Assembly: GCA_949127695.1 (NCBI GenBank)
Contig: CASBQH010000044.1
Coordinates: 1 to 19,588 of the forward strand
Length of the DNA stretch: 19,588 nt
From: Synechococcales cyanobacterium PMM_0073
GTDB lineage: Bacteria > Cyanobacteriota > Cyanobacteriia > Elainellales > Elainellaceae
Direction: 5' to 3'
A program made the position numbers and the translations under genes. The notes below the pieces were generated by a model that saw only the letters and a program-made list of their open reading frames with translations, searched no databases and was not told the DNA's origin. How positions within the stretch are numbered: position 1 is the stretch's first letter; each line of letters opens with the position of its first letter. This document shows positions 9,050 to 15,163 of the stretch, one piece after another.

Positions 9050-9078
9050 ACCCAGCTTCAACCCAAGCTGGGTTTTTT
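9050..9078 (+). terminator. Rho-independent terminator of hpf
   Basis: A perfect 8-bp stem, CCCAGCTT/AAGCTGGG (9051-9058 and 9065-9072), has a 6-nt loop CAACCC and is followed directly by six T residues. An extra A-T pair at the base is possible. It lies about 50 bp after the hpf stop codon. Confidence 0.9.
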
Positions 9079-9089
9079 GTGGCTAACTT

Positions 9090-9095
9090 TATAAT
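9090..9095 (+). promoter_or_regulatory. Possible -10 element for the GvpL/GvpF-family gene
   Basis: A consensus TATAAT lies 91 bp upstream of the ATG at 9187 and just after the hpf terminator. No good -35 is visible at the usual spacing, since the terminator occupies that position. It would give a leader of about 85 nt. Confidence 0.3.
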
Positions 9096-9186
9096 CAGGA
9101 CATAAATCATCCGTTATTTCTCGCCACTTGGCCGTCTTCGCGTCCTAGCTGATCCATCCGTTGCCATAGAACTCCAGCCAGAGCCC

Positions 9187-9846
9187 ATGTATACCTACGC
9201 TTTTCTACTAAAATCGCAGCCGCTAGCGCTACCAGAAGGAATTTGTGGAGCGCTAGAGCTGATTCAAACCGAAAAACTGGCGGCATTGGTGGAACCCGAT
9301 CTGCCCGCAGAATCTTTGCAGCAGGCCGACCGCCAGCTGGTGCAGGCCGTGCTGTCGCATGACCGGATCATCCAGGAAATTTTTGAGCAAACCACCGTAC
9401 TGCCGCTGCGGTTTGGCACTTACTTTGTCTCGCGGCAGGGGCTAATTGATCATCTTCAGTCGCATCAACAGGACTATTTAACCAAGCTCAGCCAGCTTCA
9501 GGGCAAGGCCGAATATAGGCTGAAGCTGACTGCGCTGCTCTTCCCAGAAGCCCCAATTGCTGCCGATACCAAAGGCAAAGATTACTTCCTGGCCAAGAAG
9601 CGGCTCTATCAGCAGCAGGCTGACTGGGAGCAACAGCAGCAGCAAGATCTAGAATCGCTGATTCAGCAAGTCAGCAGTCACTACTTGCTTCAGCGCGGAG
9701 AAACCGAAGGCCACCAAAGCCTTTATCTACTGAGCGAGCTACAGCTAGAGGCTGAATTACAACAGCAGCTGAGCCAATGGCAGCAGCAGTACCAGCGCTG
9801 GGAAATTGCTCTGAGTGACGCACTACCGCCCTATCACTTTGTTTAG
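9187..9846 (+). CDS. GvpL/GvpF-family gas vesicle protein (orphan)
   Basis: The protein has 219 residues. It begins MYTYAFLLKS and carries the family core with QADRQLVQAVLSHDRIIQEI followed by TTVLPLRFGTYF, then a Gln-rich helical segment at about 140-205 that probably forms a coiled coil. In gas-vesicle clusters GvpF/GvpL are accessory proteins of assembly that contact the main shell protein GvpA. No gvpA, gvpC, gvpN, gvpJ or gvpK lies in the window, so the gene is isolated here, as family members often are in cyanobacteria. The ATG at 9187 has no clear Shine-Dalgarno. It is convergent with a TPR gene. Whether the cell makes gas vesicles cannot be told. Confidence 0.85.
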   Translation: MYTYAFLLKSQPLALPEGICGALELIQTEKLAALVEPDLPAESLQQADRQLVQAVLSHDRIIQEIFEQTTVLPLRFGTYFVSRQGLIDHLQSHQQDYLTKLSQLQGKAEYRLKLTALLFPEAPIAADTKGKDYFLAKKRLYQQQADWEQQQQQDLESLIQQVSSHYLLQRGETEGHQSLYLLSELQLEAELQQQLSQWQQQYQRWEIALSDALPPYHFV

Positions 9847-9872
9847 CTTCTTGTCTAGCTTTTTGTTTAGCT
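9842..9872. repeat. Short imperfect tandem repeat between convergent genes
   Basis: Three imperfect copies of T(T/C)TAGCT separated by (T/C)TTGT or CTTGT lie in the 36-bp gap between the GvpL/GvpF-family stop and the TPR gene stop, with a period of about 13-16 bp. Confidence 0.5.
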
Positions 9873-9882
9873 GCGCTTCAGG

Positions 9883-10773
9883 CTATTGCGGCTGCGGCTG
9901 CGTTAGCAACTCGCTGTTAATTTCAGAGAGCGCGTCGCGGATTTGAGGCAGGGCAAAAAACGTCTCGGCTTCGCTGACTAGGCGCTCGCCCCAGAGGTTT
10001 TTCTGCAAAAATTCAGCGTCTGCATAGCGGCTGTCCAGTCTCAGCGCTGCTTCTCCCATCTCTAGACCTTCGGTAGTCATGCCCTTGCTGTAAAGGGCAA
10101 TTGCTAGAGCCAGCTTGGGTTCTGGCTGAGTTTCGTCAATTGCTACTGCCTTTTCCCACTGAGCAATTGCCTCCTCAGTCTCGCCTTGCTCATACAGAAT
10201 CAGGCCAATATTGTTAATCGCCGGCCAAAACTTCTCGTCGATTTTGACGGCCTTCTCATGCTGCCGAATCGCCTCGTCATATTGCCCCAGCTTGTAATAG
10301 GCGTTGCCCAAGCCAAACAGCGCTCCCGGCATATCTGACTTCAGCTTCAGCCCCGACTTAAAATACTGCACCGAGGCCGGATAGTTTTCCTGCTGAAAGT
10401 AAGCCGAGCCCAACGCAAACAAAATCGCCGAATTCTCTTTGTCTAACGACTGCGCTTTCAGCAAGGTCTGAATCGCTGGGTTAAACTGCTCGGTTTGTAG
10501 ATAGAGGCTGCCCAACAGCGCCCAAGCCTGCGGATTGTCGGGTACGAGCTGCGAGGCAAGCTGCGCCCGCACCAGCGCCAGCTGATACTGCTGAAACTGC
10601 GCCAGCTGAGCGGCTTCCTGCACCAAAATTAGCCCCTGCTGCTCTAGCTGCTCGCCGTCTAATTGCAGCACATGCGGCACCAGTGCCTGTCCATTTGCGG
10701 GTCGAATCACAGACTGAGTGATGCCCAAGCTCAGCGCCAAGGCTAAAGAAATTGGAGGAAGACGTTTCAACAC
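9883..10773 (-). CDS. Exported tetratricopeptide-repeat protein
   Basis: The protein has 296 residues. Residues 1-30 look like a signal peptide (basic MLKR, hydrophobic LALALSLGIT, and a cleavage site after NGQA), so it probably works in the periplasm or thylakoid lumen. About six TPR units follow from residue 46 to 250; clear ones are PQAWALLGSLYLQTEQFNPA, PGALFGLGNAYYKLGQYDEA and PAINNIGLILYEQGETEEA. The C-terminal 45 residues are non-TPR and end in a Gln/Pro tail. TPR arrays bind partner proteins; the partner is unknown. The start is GTG at 10773, since a stop lies two codons upstream; TTG at 10770 is the alternative. No Shine-Dalgarno is visible. A HAD phosphatase gene lies 131 bp upstream on the same strand. 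Confidence 0.88.
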   Translation of the reverse strand: MLKRLPPISLALALSLGITQSVIRPANGQALVPHVLQLDGEQLEQQGLILVQEAAQLAQFQQYQLALVRAQLASQLVPDNPQAWALLGSLYLQTEQFNPAIQTLLKAQSLDKENSAILFALGSAYFQQENYPASVQYFKSGLKLKSDMPGALFGLGNAYYKLGQYDEAIRQHEKAVKIDEKFWPAINNIGLILYEQGETEEAIAQWEKAVAIDETQPEPKLALAIALYSKGMTTEGLEMGEAALRLDSRYADAEFLQKNLWGERLVSEAETFFALPQIRDALSEINSELLTQPQPQ

Positions 10774-10904
10774 GGGTCAGTCGCTTGGATTAGGTAAAGG
10801 CTCCCAGCTAGCTTAGACGATCTGTGCTGCAACCGGGCAAAAATCTTTATGAACCGCGCGAGTTAGCCCATAGAGCTAGCCCCAACTAGCTGATGCAATT
10901 CAGC

Positions 10905-11669
10905 TCAAATCAGCCTTGCCGCTAAATCGAGATCAAAATAGCGGGACTGCACCTCACCCTGAATCAGCTCAAACGGCAGCTCCGGTTCGCCTAAATGATC
11001 TAGCACCAGCGCTGCTCCGGTAAAGTCTTGGCCGCGCGTGTAGTCATTCAGCGTGATCACCGTGGTCAGATTCGCCTGAGCGGCTGAGCGCAAGCCCGCC
11101 TCAGAATCTTCAAAGGCCAAGCATTGCGTTGGATCAAGCTGCATTTTTTCCAGCGCATAGAGATAAATATCGGGCGCAGGCTTTTTGGCTGGCACAATAT
11201 CGCCCGCCGCAATCACCTCAAACCAGTCGAGGCTATCGGGAGCCAGCACGGCCTGCAACAGCGCCGTCACGTTGGCAGGCGTGGTAGTTGTGGCGATGGC
11301 CAGCCGCAGTCCGGCGGCTCTCGCCTCAGTCAGCAGCCGCCGCACACCAGGACGCAGCTGAATATCACCCGACTGCATCAGGCTCGTATAGTAATGCGTC
11401 TTAGATTTGTGCAGTCCAGCAATCCAGTCTCGCTCGCTCACGCCCACGGGCAGCTCAGGCTTAAACTCAGGCAAATATTGATCCAGATAAAACCGAATTC
11501 GCTCCTTGCCGCCCGTCACGCTCAGCAGCTCGCCATACTGCTCCACCGACCAGTTCCAATCTAGCCCCGCTGCCGCAAACGCCTGATTGAACGCGACTCG
11601 ATGTCCGTCTCGCTCAGTGTCAGCCAGCGTTCCATCTACATCAAAAATTAAAGCTTGTAGCTGCGGCAT
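10905..11669 (-). CDS. HAD-superfamily phosphatase, CbbY-like
   Basis: The protein has 254 residues. HAD motif I is DVDGTLADTERDGHRVAFN with nucleophile Asp10 and acid Asp12; motif II is the Thr run in LRLAIATTTTP; motif III includes Lys163 (AKKPAPDIY); motif IV is EDSEAG (Glu187, Asp188). The helical cap between residues 20 and 95 and the phrase ADTERDGHRVAFN match CbbY proteins, which in photosynthetic bacteria dephosphorylate xylulose-1,5-bisphosphate, an inhibitor of Rubisco. That specific activity is likely but not proven here; beta-phosphoglucomutase-like or other sugar phosphatases are alternatives. The ATG at 11669 has no clear Shine-Dalgarno. The TPR gene follows 131 bp downstream; a 6-bp inverted repeat AGCTAG/CTAGCT at 10874-10891 lies just after the stop but lacks a T run. 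Confidence 0.9.
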   Translation of the reverse strand: MPQLQALIFDVDGTLADTERDGHRVAFNQAFAAAGLDWNWSVEQYGELLSVTGGKERIRFYLDQYLPEFKPELPVGVSERDWIAGLHKSKTHYYTSLMQSGDIQLRPGVRRLLTEARAAGLRLAIATTTTPANVTALLQAVLAPDSLDWFEVIAAGDIVPAKKPAPDIYLYALEKMQLDPTQCLAFEDSEAGLRSAAQANLTTVITLNDYTRGQDFTGAALVLDHLGEPELPFELIQGEVQSRYFDLDLAARLI

Positions 11670-11806
11670 AATATGGTACTATCGTACTAGTTAACAACTC
11701 CTCAACTTCTCAGGGCGCTCTGATTTATTAATTCAGTAGGCTGATTTAGCAGGTTGATCGCTGCTTAGAGTCTGTCAAAATCTTACCGGTTCAAGTCAAC
11801 CAAACT

Positions 11807-11822
11807 GCTTTATAAATAAAGC
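11807..11822. repeat. Perfect 7-bp inverted repeat
   Basis: GCTTTAT and ATAAAGC are separated by AA. It is AT-rich and palindromic, and could be an operator or a small hairpin upstream of the HAD gene. Confidence 0.5.
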
Positions 11823-11838
11823 GGCAATGCTCAGGTTG

Positions 11839-11874
11839 CCTAGATTTCAGAGAGGGCAATCTCTGAAATCTAGG
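11839..11874 (-). terminator. Perfect 15-bp hairpin downstream of the first peptidoglycan-binding gene
   Basis: CCTAGATTTCAGAGA (11839-11853) pairs without mismatch with TCTCTGAAATCTAGG (11860-11874) across a 6-nt loop. It lies about 80 bp after the stop of the minus-strand gene at 11956-12558. No T run follows on either strand, so it is not a textbook intrinsic terminator; mRNA 3'-end protection or a protein-binding site is equally possible. Confidence 0.6.
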
Positions 11875-11944
11875 ATTTGGCTAGATGAAGCCACCTGTGG
11901 CAAAGCCGCATGTTCAAAGCTAGCCAGACTACTGGCTCATCTCT

Positions 11945-11984
11945 GCCTAGGATTGCTATGCTCCAAAGCCGGCAATTCCTAGGC
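11945..11984. repeat. Inverted repeat spanning a stop codon
   Basis: GCCTAGGATTGC (11945-11956) pairs with GCAATTCCTAGGC (11972-11984) with one bulged base and a 15-nt loop. The stop codon of the minus-strand gene (11956-11958) lies at the edge of the stem. Confidence 0.6.
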
Positions 11985-12558
11985 TATCTAGCGTCTGACC
12001 GCCCGCAATTCCATCTACAAACAGCCCCCGATCTGCTTGGTACGCGGCGACAGCAGACTCGGTCTGACGGCCAAACAGCCCGTCTACGCTGACCGAATAG
12101 CCCAGATCAGCCAGAGTTTGTTGCAGCAGCGCTACAGTTTGTCCGGCATCGCCCAAGCTGAGATTATTGCCGTCGGTGTAAGACTGGAAAGAGATTTCGT
12201 TGTAGTCCCCTTCGCCGTAGTCAGGCTGGTTTGAGTCGCAGTAGCTGATGCAGCGGGGAGTGCTAACGGGGTGATAGACCGGGCGGCTGGGGCGGCAGCA
12301 GGGGTCTACCGCAATCGGGCGGCTGGGGCGGCAGCAGGGGGCTACTGCAATCGGGCGAGTGGGGCGGCAGCAGCCCCAGTTGTTGGCCAGCGCTGGGGCT
12401 GTCGTCAGCAAGCCACCGGTCCAGGCGGTAGCCACAACTCCCAGGCCAGTGGCAATTGCCTTGCCGGAGCGCTTGGCTCGCTCAGAAATTTGAGCCAATG
12501 ACTGTGCCTCAGACTGCTCGTAGTCTTGAGCCACTTCAAGGTAAGCAACTGTTTCCAT
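11956..12558 (-). CDS. Exported Cys-rich peptidoglycan-binding protein with MET[VL]AYL N-terminus (paralogue 1)
   Basis: The protein has 200 residues. It starts METVAYLEVA and has an acidic extension of about 30 residues before a hydrophobic core (34-56) ending in TAPALA, a likely signal-peptidase site near residue 58. The mature part opens with three 12-residue repeats of the form CCRPxRPIAVxP (63-98), then an isolated Cys pair (103, 107) and a Tyr/Asp-rich linker. Residues about 138-196 form a PG_binding_1 domain (SVSVDGLFGRQTESAVAAYQ, then GLFVDGIAGGQTLDSLG). It probably binds cell-wall peptidoglycan outside the membrane; the Cys repeat may form disulfides or bind metal, which is inference. 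An AAGGA Shine-Dalgarno 6 nt upstream supports the ATG at 12558. Its paralogue lies 571 bp upstream on the same strand with the same domain order. Confidence 0.88.
   Translation of the reverse strand: METVAYLEVAQDYEQSEAQSLAQISERAKRSGKAIATGLGVVATAWTGGLLTTAPALANNWGCCRPTRPIAVAPCCRPSRPIAVDPCCRPSRPVYHPVSTPRCISYCDSNQPDYGEGDYNEISFQSYTDGNNLSLGDAGQTVALLQQTLADLGYSVSVDGLFGRQTESAVAAYQADRGLFVDGIAGGQTLDSLGIAGFGA
12281..12376. repeat. 36-bp tandem repeat inside the first peptidoglycan-binding gene
   Basis: Two full units of 36 bp (12281-12316 and 12317-12352) differ at only a few bases, and a partial third follows. They encode the 12-residue CCRPxRPIAVxP repeats. Copy number could change by slippage or recombination without breaking the frame. 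Confidence 0.85.
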
Positions 12559-13024
12559 AATAATTCCTTGACTTGTGCAAGAGGTTGACTTGTTCTGCTC
12601 AATCTAGATGAGCTAAAGCTGCTGGATTCGATTCAGTTTGAATCTAGACAAACCGCTCTGTCATCATTTTTACATTGATGCAGAAAAATTAGTAGTCTTT
12701 GAACCTCAGTCAGGGAAGGATTTTCAGCGTTTCTAACAAATATTTGGCAAACCTATTTTGGCGTAGACGCCAGATGTAAGATCTGCACCGCAGCAATCTG
12801 CTTACGGACGCTAGATATAGTCATTAAAAAAATTAATCAGATTTTGCTCCAGCCTATTCAATAAAACTTAAATTTAACGGTACGGGTTAAATCAGTCGAT
12901 CAGTTAAAGGGCACTCATCAGATTTTAAACATACTTAAAATCTCGTCACAGATATCTGCAACAAGTGCCTGCCGGAAAGTGATTGTAACCCCTGCTAAAT
13001 AGCAGATGCCAACTTATCAAGAAG

Positions 13025-13052
13025 GCTGTGGGAGAAATTAACCTCCCACAGC
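13025..13052 (-). terminator. Likely terminator hairpin of the second peptidoglycan-binding gene
   Basis: GCTGTGGGAG (13025-13034) pairs perfectly with CTCCCACAGC (13043-13052) across 8 nt. It lies about 80 bp past the stop codon. Read on the minus strand, it is followed by the moderately T-rich CTTCTTGAT, so termination is plausible but not textbook. Confidence 0.6.
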
Positions 13053-13072
13053 TTAGTGAGGCTGAGACTTGA

Positions 13073-13090
13073 CAGATTAAAAGTAATCTG
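13073..13090. repeat. Second hairpin 3' of the paralogue 2 gene
   Basis: CAGATTA and TAATCTG pair perfectly across AAAG. It lies between the stop codon at 13130 and the larger hairpin at 13025-13052. Confidence 0.5.
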
Positions 13091-13129
13091 CTCAAATAGC
13101 AGCCTAGACGACTCGATTACTACCCCTAG

Positions 13130-13858
13130 TTAGAGTCCCAAAGCGCTTGCGGTGGCTGGTCCAACGATGCCATCGGGAACCAGTCCCACCGCTTGCTGAA
13201 ACGCTTTAACAGCATGGTGAGTTTCCGAGCCGAAGACGCCATCTACCGAGATGTGGAACCCGGAATAGCTCAGCGCAGACTGGATGTCGTAGGTGCTGAA
13301 GCTGCCGTAGCCGCCGCCGTAGCTGACGCCGCAGTAGTCATAGCAACCATCGTCATAGCCGCCGCCGTAGCTAATATCCTCGTAGCCGCCGCCGTAGCCG
13401 CCGCCATAGCCGCCGTAGGGAGTTGCAACGCCGCAAGGATCGTAGCAGCCGCCATAGCCACCGCCGCCGCCGTAGCTGACGCCGCAGTAGTCGTAGCAAC
13501 CGCCGCCATCGCCGCCGCCGCCATAGCCACCACCGTAACTACCGCCGCCATAGCTGACGCCGCAGTAGTCGTCATAGCAGCCGTCGTCATGCTTGAAGCT
13601 GACATCGTAGGTTCTGTAGGAAGTGACCTGAAAGCCACCGCCGACAAAAACTGGCTCGCAGCGATCGTAGCAGCCGCTGTCATGTCCGCCGCCGTAGCCA
13701 TAGGCTTGAGCCGGAGCTTGAGCCAAGCCTACCGCAATTGCAGCACCCGCAGCGCCCAGCATTACGCCTGTCAGCTTACCTGACATTTTCACAGCTTCCA
13801 GCGTTAGCTCTTTCTCAGAACTCGCTTCATCTACCTGAAGGTATGCAAGCGTTTCCAT
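13130..13858 (-). CDS. Exported Gly/Tyr/Cys-rich peptidoglycan-binding protein with MET[VL]AYL N-terminus (paralogue 2)
   Basis: The protein has 242 residues from the ATG at 13858, which starts METLAYLQVD and has GAGGAG 9 nt upstream; the frame is open further upstream but that part is unlike a protein. The layout copies paralogue 1: an acidic extension of about 25 residues, a hydrophobic core (29-47) and a signal-peptidase site after AQAPAQA (residue 52). Residues 53-180 are low-complexity Gly/Tyr with five Cys pairs, each in a CYD-type motif: Cys63/67, 94/99, 121/125, 138/142 and 172/176, three of them inside CGVSYGGG. Residues about 188-242 are a PG_binding_1 domain (FHISVDGVFGSETHHAVKAF, then GLVPDGIVGPATASALGL). 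Probably an extracellular wall-attached structural protein; the function is unknown. The repeats leave long false frames open on the opposite strand. Confidence 0.88.
   Translation of the reverse strand: METLAYLQVDEASSEKELTLEAVKMSGKLTGVMLGAAGAAIAVGLAQAPAQAYGYGGGHDSGCYDRCEPVFVGGGFQVTSYRTYDVSFKHDDGCYDDYCGVSYGGGSYGGGYGGGGDGGGCYDYCGVSYGGGGGYGGCYDPCGVATPYGGYGGGYGGGYEDISYGGGYDDGCYDYCGVSYGGGYGSFSTYDIQSALSYSGFHISVDGVFGSETHHAVKAFQQAVGLVPDGIVGPATASALGL
13319..13581. repeat. Dispersed near-identical repeats encoding the CYDYCGVSYGGG motif
   Basis: A block of about 28 nt beginning (G/A)TAGCTGACGCCGCAGTAG recurs near 13319, 13472 and 13550. It encodes the CYDYC / CYDDYC-GVSY units of paralogue 2. Base identity is higher than the protein requires, which suggests recent duplication or gene conversion. 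Confidence 0.75.
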
Positions 13859-14030
13859 GGGTTTCTTCTCCTCAAGTAATTGGGTAATAGATATTTGGAC
13901 AGAGCTGCAAACCTGATAGATTCGCAGTCTAAATGCTTCCTCTTTACTCTTCCAATTCATCACAGTAATTAAAGACCCGACAGACCAATTCAATTGAAGT
14001 AAAGAGTCAGCATGAAACATTTCCCGGTCG

Positions 14031-14060
14031 CCAGAGAGCAATCAATTGATTTTTCTCTGG
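14031..14060. promoter_or_regulatory. Nested inverted repeat upstream of paralogue 2
   Basis: CCAGAGA (14031-14037) pairs with TCTCTGG (14054-14060) and encloses a perfect 12-bp palindrome AATCAATTGATT (14040-14051). CAATTCAATTG-like half-sites also occur near 13987-13996. It lies about 170 bp upstream of the 13858 start, so it could be an operator or a leader hairpin. Confidence 0.45.
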
Positions 14061-14068
14061 ACTATTTA

Positions 14069-14096
14069 AATTTAGCACGATTAAATCTTTTGTAAA
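14069..14096 (-). promoter_or_regulatory. Possible promoter of the paralogue 2 gene
   Basis: On the minus strand TTTACA (14096-14091) lies 16 bp upstream of TAAATT (14074-14069), matches of 5/6 and 4/6 to the sigma-70 consensus. The nested inverted repeat would fall at the start of the transcript. Confidence 0.3.
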
Positions 14097-14898
14097 TGAA
14101 AAAAGTCAATATTTGTGGTCTGATCTGCAAAATTTCTGTCTAAAGACGCTATGACTGGCATTTTTCAGCAGTTATTTCAGCGCAGTATGGCGACGTGAGC
14201 CGTTTGGTGCTGCCGATCTGAGGCTCCCTAGCAAGACGACTGCTCTCAGAATCTGCAAATACAAATTTTTCTAACTTTTGCCGAATTGCTAACTGCCTTA
14301 AAAGCCGCTGACACAAATATCAGCCTAGTCTCTAGGCTGTAAACAGTGGCTTCGCAGAGATTAAGACCTGGGTCTATTCTTTCAGACCTCAGAGAAGCGC
14401 GAGTATGAGATAAGCGCAAAAATTTAATGCTGGCTAACAGCCGCAGCAGAGAAATTTTATCTGTCAGAATTGGCGTTGGTTTCTGTTAACCTGAACGGCA
14501 AGCAACGGATCGCTAAGCTTTGAGTTCAGCAGGTTGCAGTCAACATACCCAAGCGCCAAGGCAAATCTACAAGACTAAATTTATCTCTGTAACATCGGCT
14601 GACTTCTGATTTGAACCAGTCGTCTACCTTTATTCTACGAATATCATAAATTAACCAGGGGCGCAACCGTTTAGGACAACTCTCTCAACCCCTAGCGCCA
14701 TCACGATAGAGGCAGATCTGAATTATTAAGGGGGGAAAGCTACAAAGTTCATCTATATATAGAGGCAATAATCCAATAGTCTTTCATTCCTACGCTACAT
14801 ATGGCGTAGCTGGCAAAGAGCGAATCAAACTGGCAAGCTGTCAAAAAAATAAATCACCATCCAGATATAGCTGCGTCTTGAGCATTGCAACTTAGTCA

Positions 14899-14920
14899 GG
14901 CGAAGTCCCGGCGAAGTCCC
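14899..14920. repeat. Exact 11-bp tandem duplication
   Basis: GGCGAAGTCCC occurs twice head to tail (14899-14909, 14910-14920) and is followed by GGCGGCGG. Confidence 0.8.
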
Positions 14921-15008
14921 GGCGGCGGCTTGGCCTGTCTAAACTGGCAGGATTGGCCAACTAGACTGAGTAGCGTTGGAGAATCGGGCTGAGCCGCCTG
15001 TCTTGAGC

Positions 15009-15050
15009 ATTAGTCTTTGCACTATAGTCTTTGCGCTATAGTCTTTGCGC
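15009..15050. repeat. 14-bp tandem repeat, three copies
   Basis: The unit TATAGTCTTTGCGC is exact at 15023-15036 and 15037-15050, with a variant at 15009-15022. Each exact copy carries a -10-like TATAGT. It lies about 115-155 bp upstream of the HEAT-repeat gene. Confidence 0.85.
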
Positions 15051-15127
15051 TGTAGATAGATCTTGCGCTAGAGCCTTCGGCTTGAGGCAGATTCTACGGC
15101 GCAGCCCAGCCGTTCTATCAGCAGCCC

Positions 15128-15133
15128 TATAAT
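15128..15133 (+). promoter_or_regulatory. Probable -10 element of the HEAT-repeat gene
   Basis: A consensus TATAAT lies 36 bp before the ATG at 15164 and would give a leader of about 24 nt. No -35 match is present at 17 bp, so an activator may be needed. Confidence 0.45.
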
Positions 15134-15163
15134 AAGCAGGATAGGCGCGTTCGGTGAATTGCT

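Larger units (their letters stand above)
11670..11955. other. Non-coding stretch with strong hairpins
   Basis: This 286-bp stretch between the HAD gene and the first peptidoglycan-binding gene (both minus) holds two perfect inverted repeats listed separately and must contain the HAD promoter. I see no plausible gene and no tRNA. Confidence 0.6.
12559..13129. other. 571-bp intergenic region between the two peptidoglycan-binding paralogues
   Basis: AT-rich stretch with no plausible gene. It holds the 3' hairpins of the upstream paralogue (13025-13090), a short inverted repeat CTGCTA/TAGCAG near 12992-13005, a near-duplicate TTGACTTGT about 18 bp apart just upstream of the 12558 start, and AATCTAGA twice at 12601 and 12641. 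The promoter of the 11956-12558 gene must lie here, but no convincing hexamer pair was found. Confidence 0.6.
13859..15163. other. 1.3-kb divergent intergenic region
   Basis: No gene is supported between the paralogue 2 start and the HEAT-repeat gene. The stretch contains the nested palindrome at 14031-14060, an 8-bp hairpin CAGCCTAG/CTAGGCTG (14321-14339), AGACC/GGTCT at 14364-14375, a 7-bp hairpin at 14790-14809 (CTACGCT/GGCGTAG, one wobble), a 12-nt palindrome TCTATATATAGA at 14752-14763, an exact 12-nt direct repeat GTCTTGAGCATT at 14875 and 15000, and two tandem repeats. A small RNA or very short peptide cannot be excluded. I found no tRNA, tmRNA, RNase P or SRP RNA signature. Confidence 0.6.

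Noticed and set aside
11690..11712. ACTCCTCAACTTC resembling the cyanobacterial Yfr1 RNA core (ACUCCUCACAC)
   Set aside because: The core differs and the flanking stems of Yfr1 are not present.
13193..13783. 196-residue open frame on the plus strand, Ala/Val-rich
   Set aside because: It is antisense to the Gly/Tyr/Cys-rich repeat gene; GCC/GGC-type repeats keep other frames open. The minus-strand product has a signal peptide, a PG_binding_1 domain and a Shine-Dalgarno.
13859..14041. 61-codon N-terminal extension of the paralogue 2 gene
   Set aside because: No similarity to the paralogue. The METLAYL start at 13858 matches the other gene and has GAGGAG upstream.
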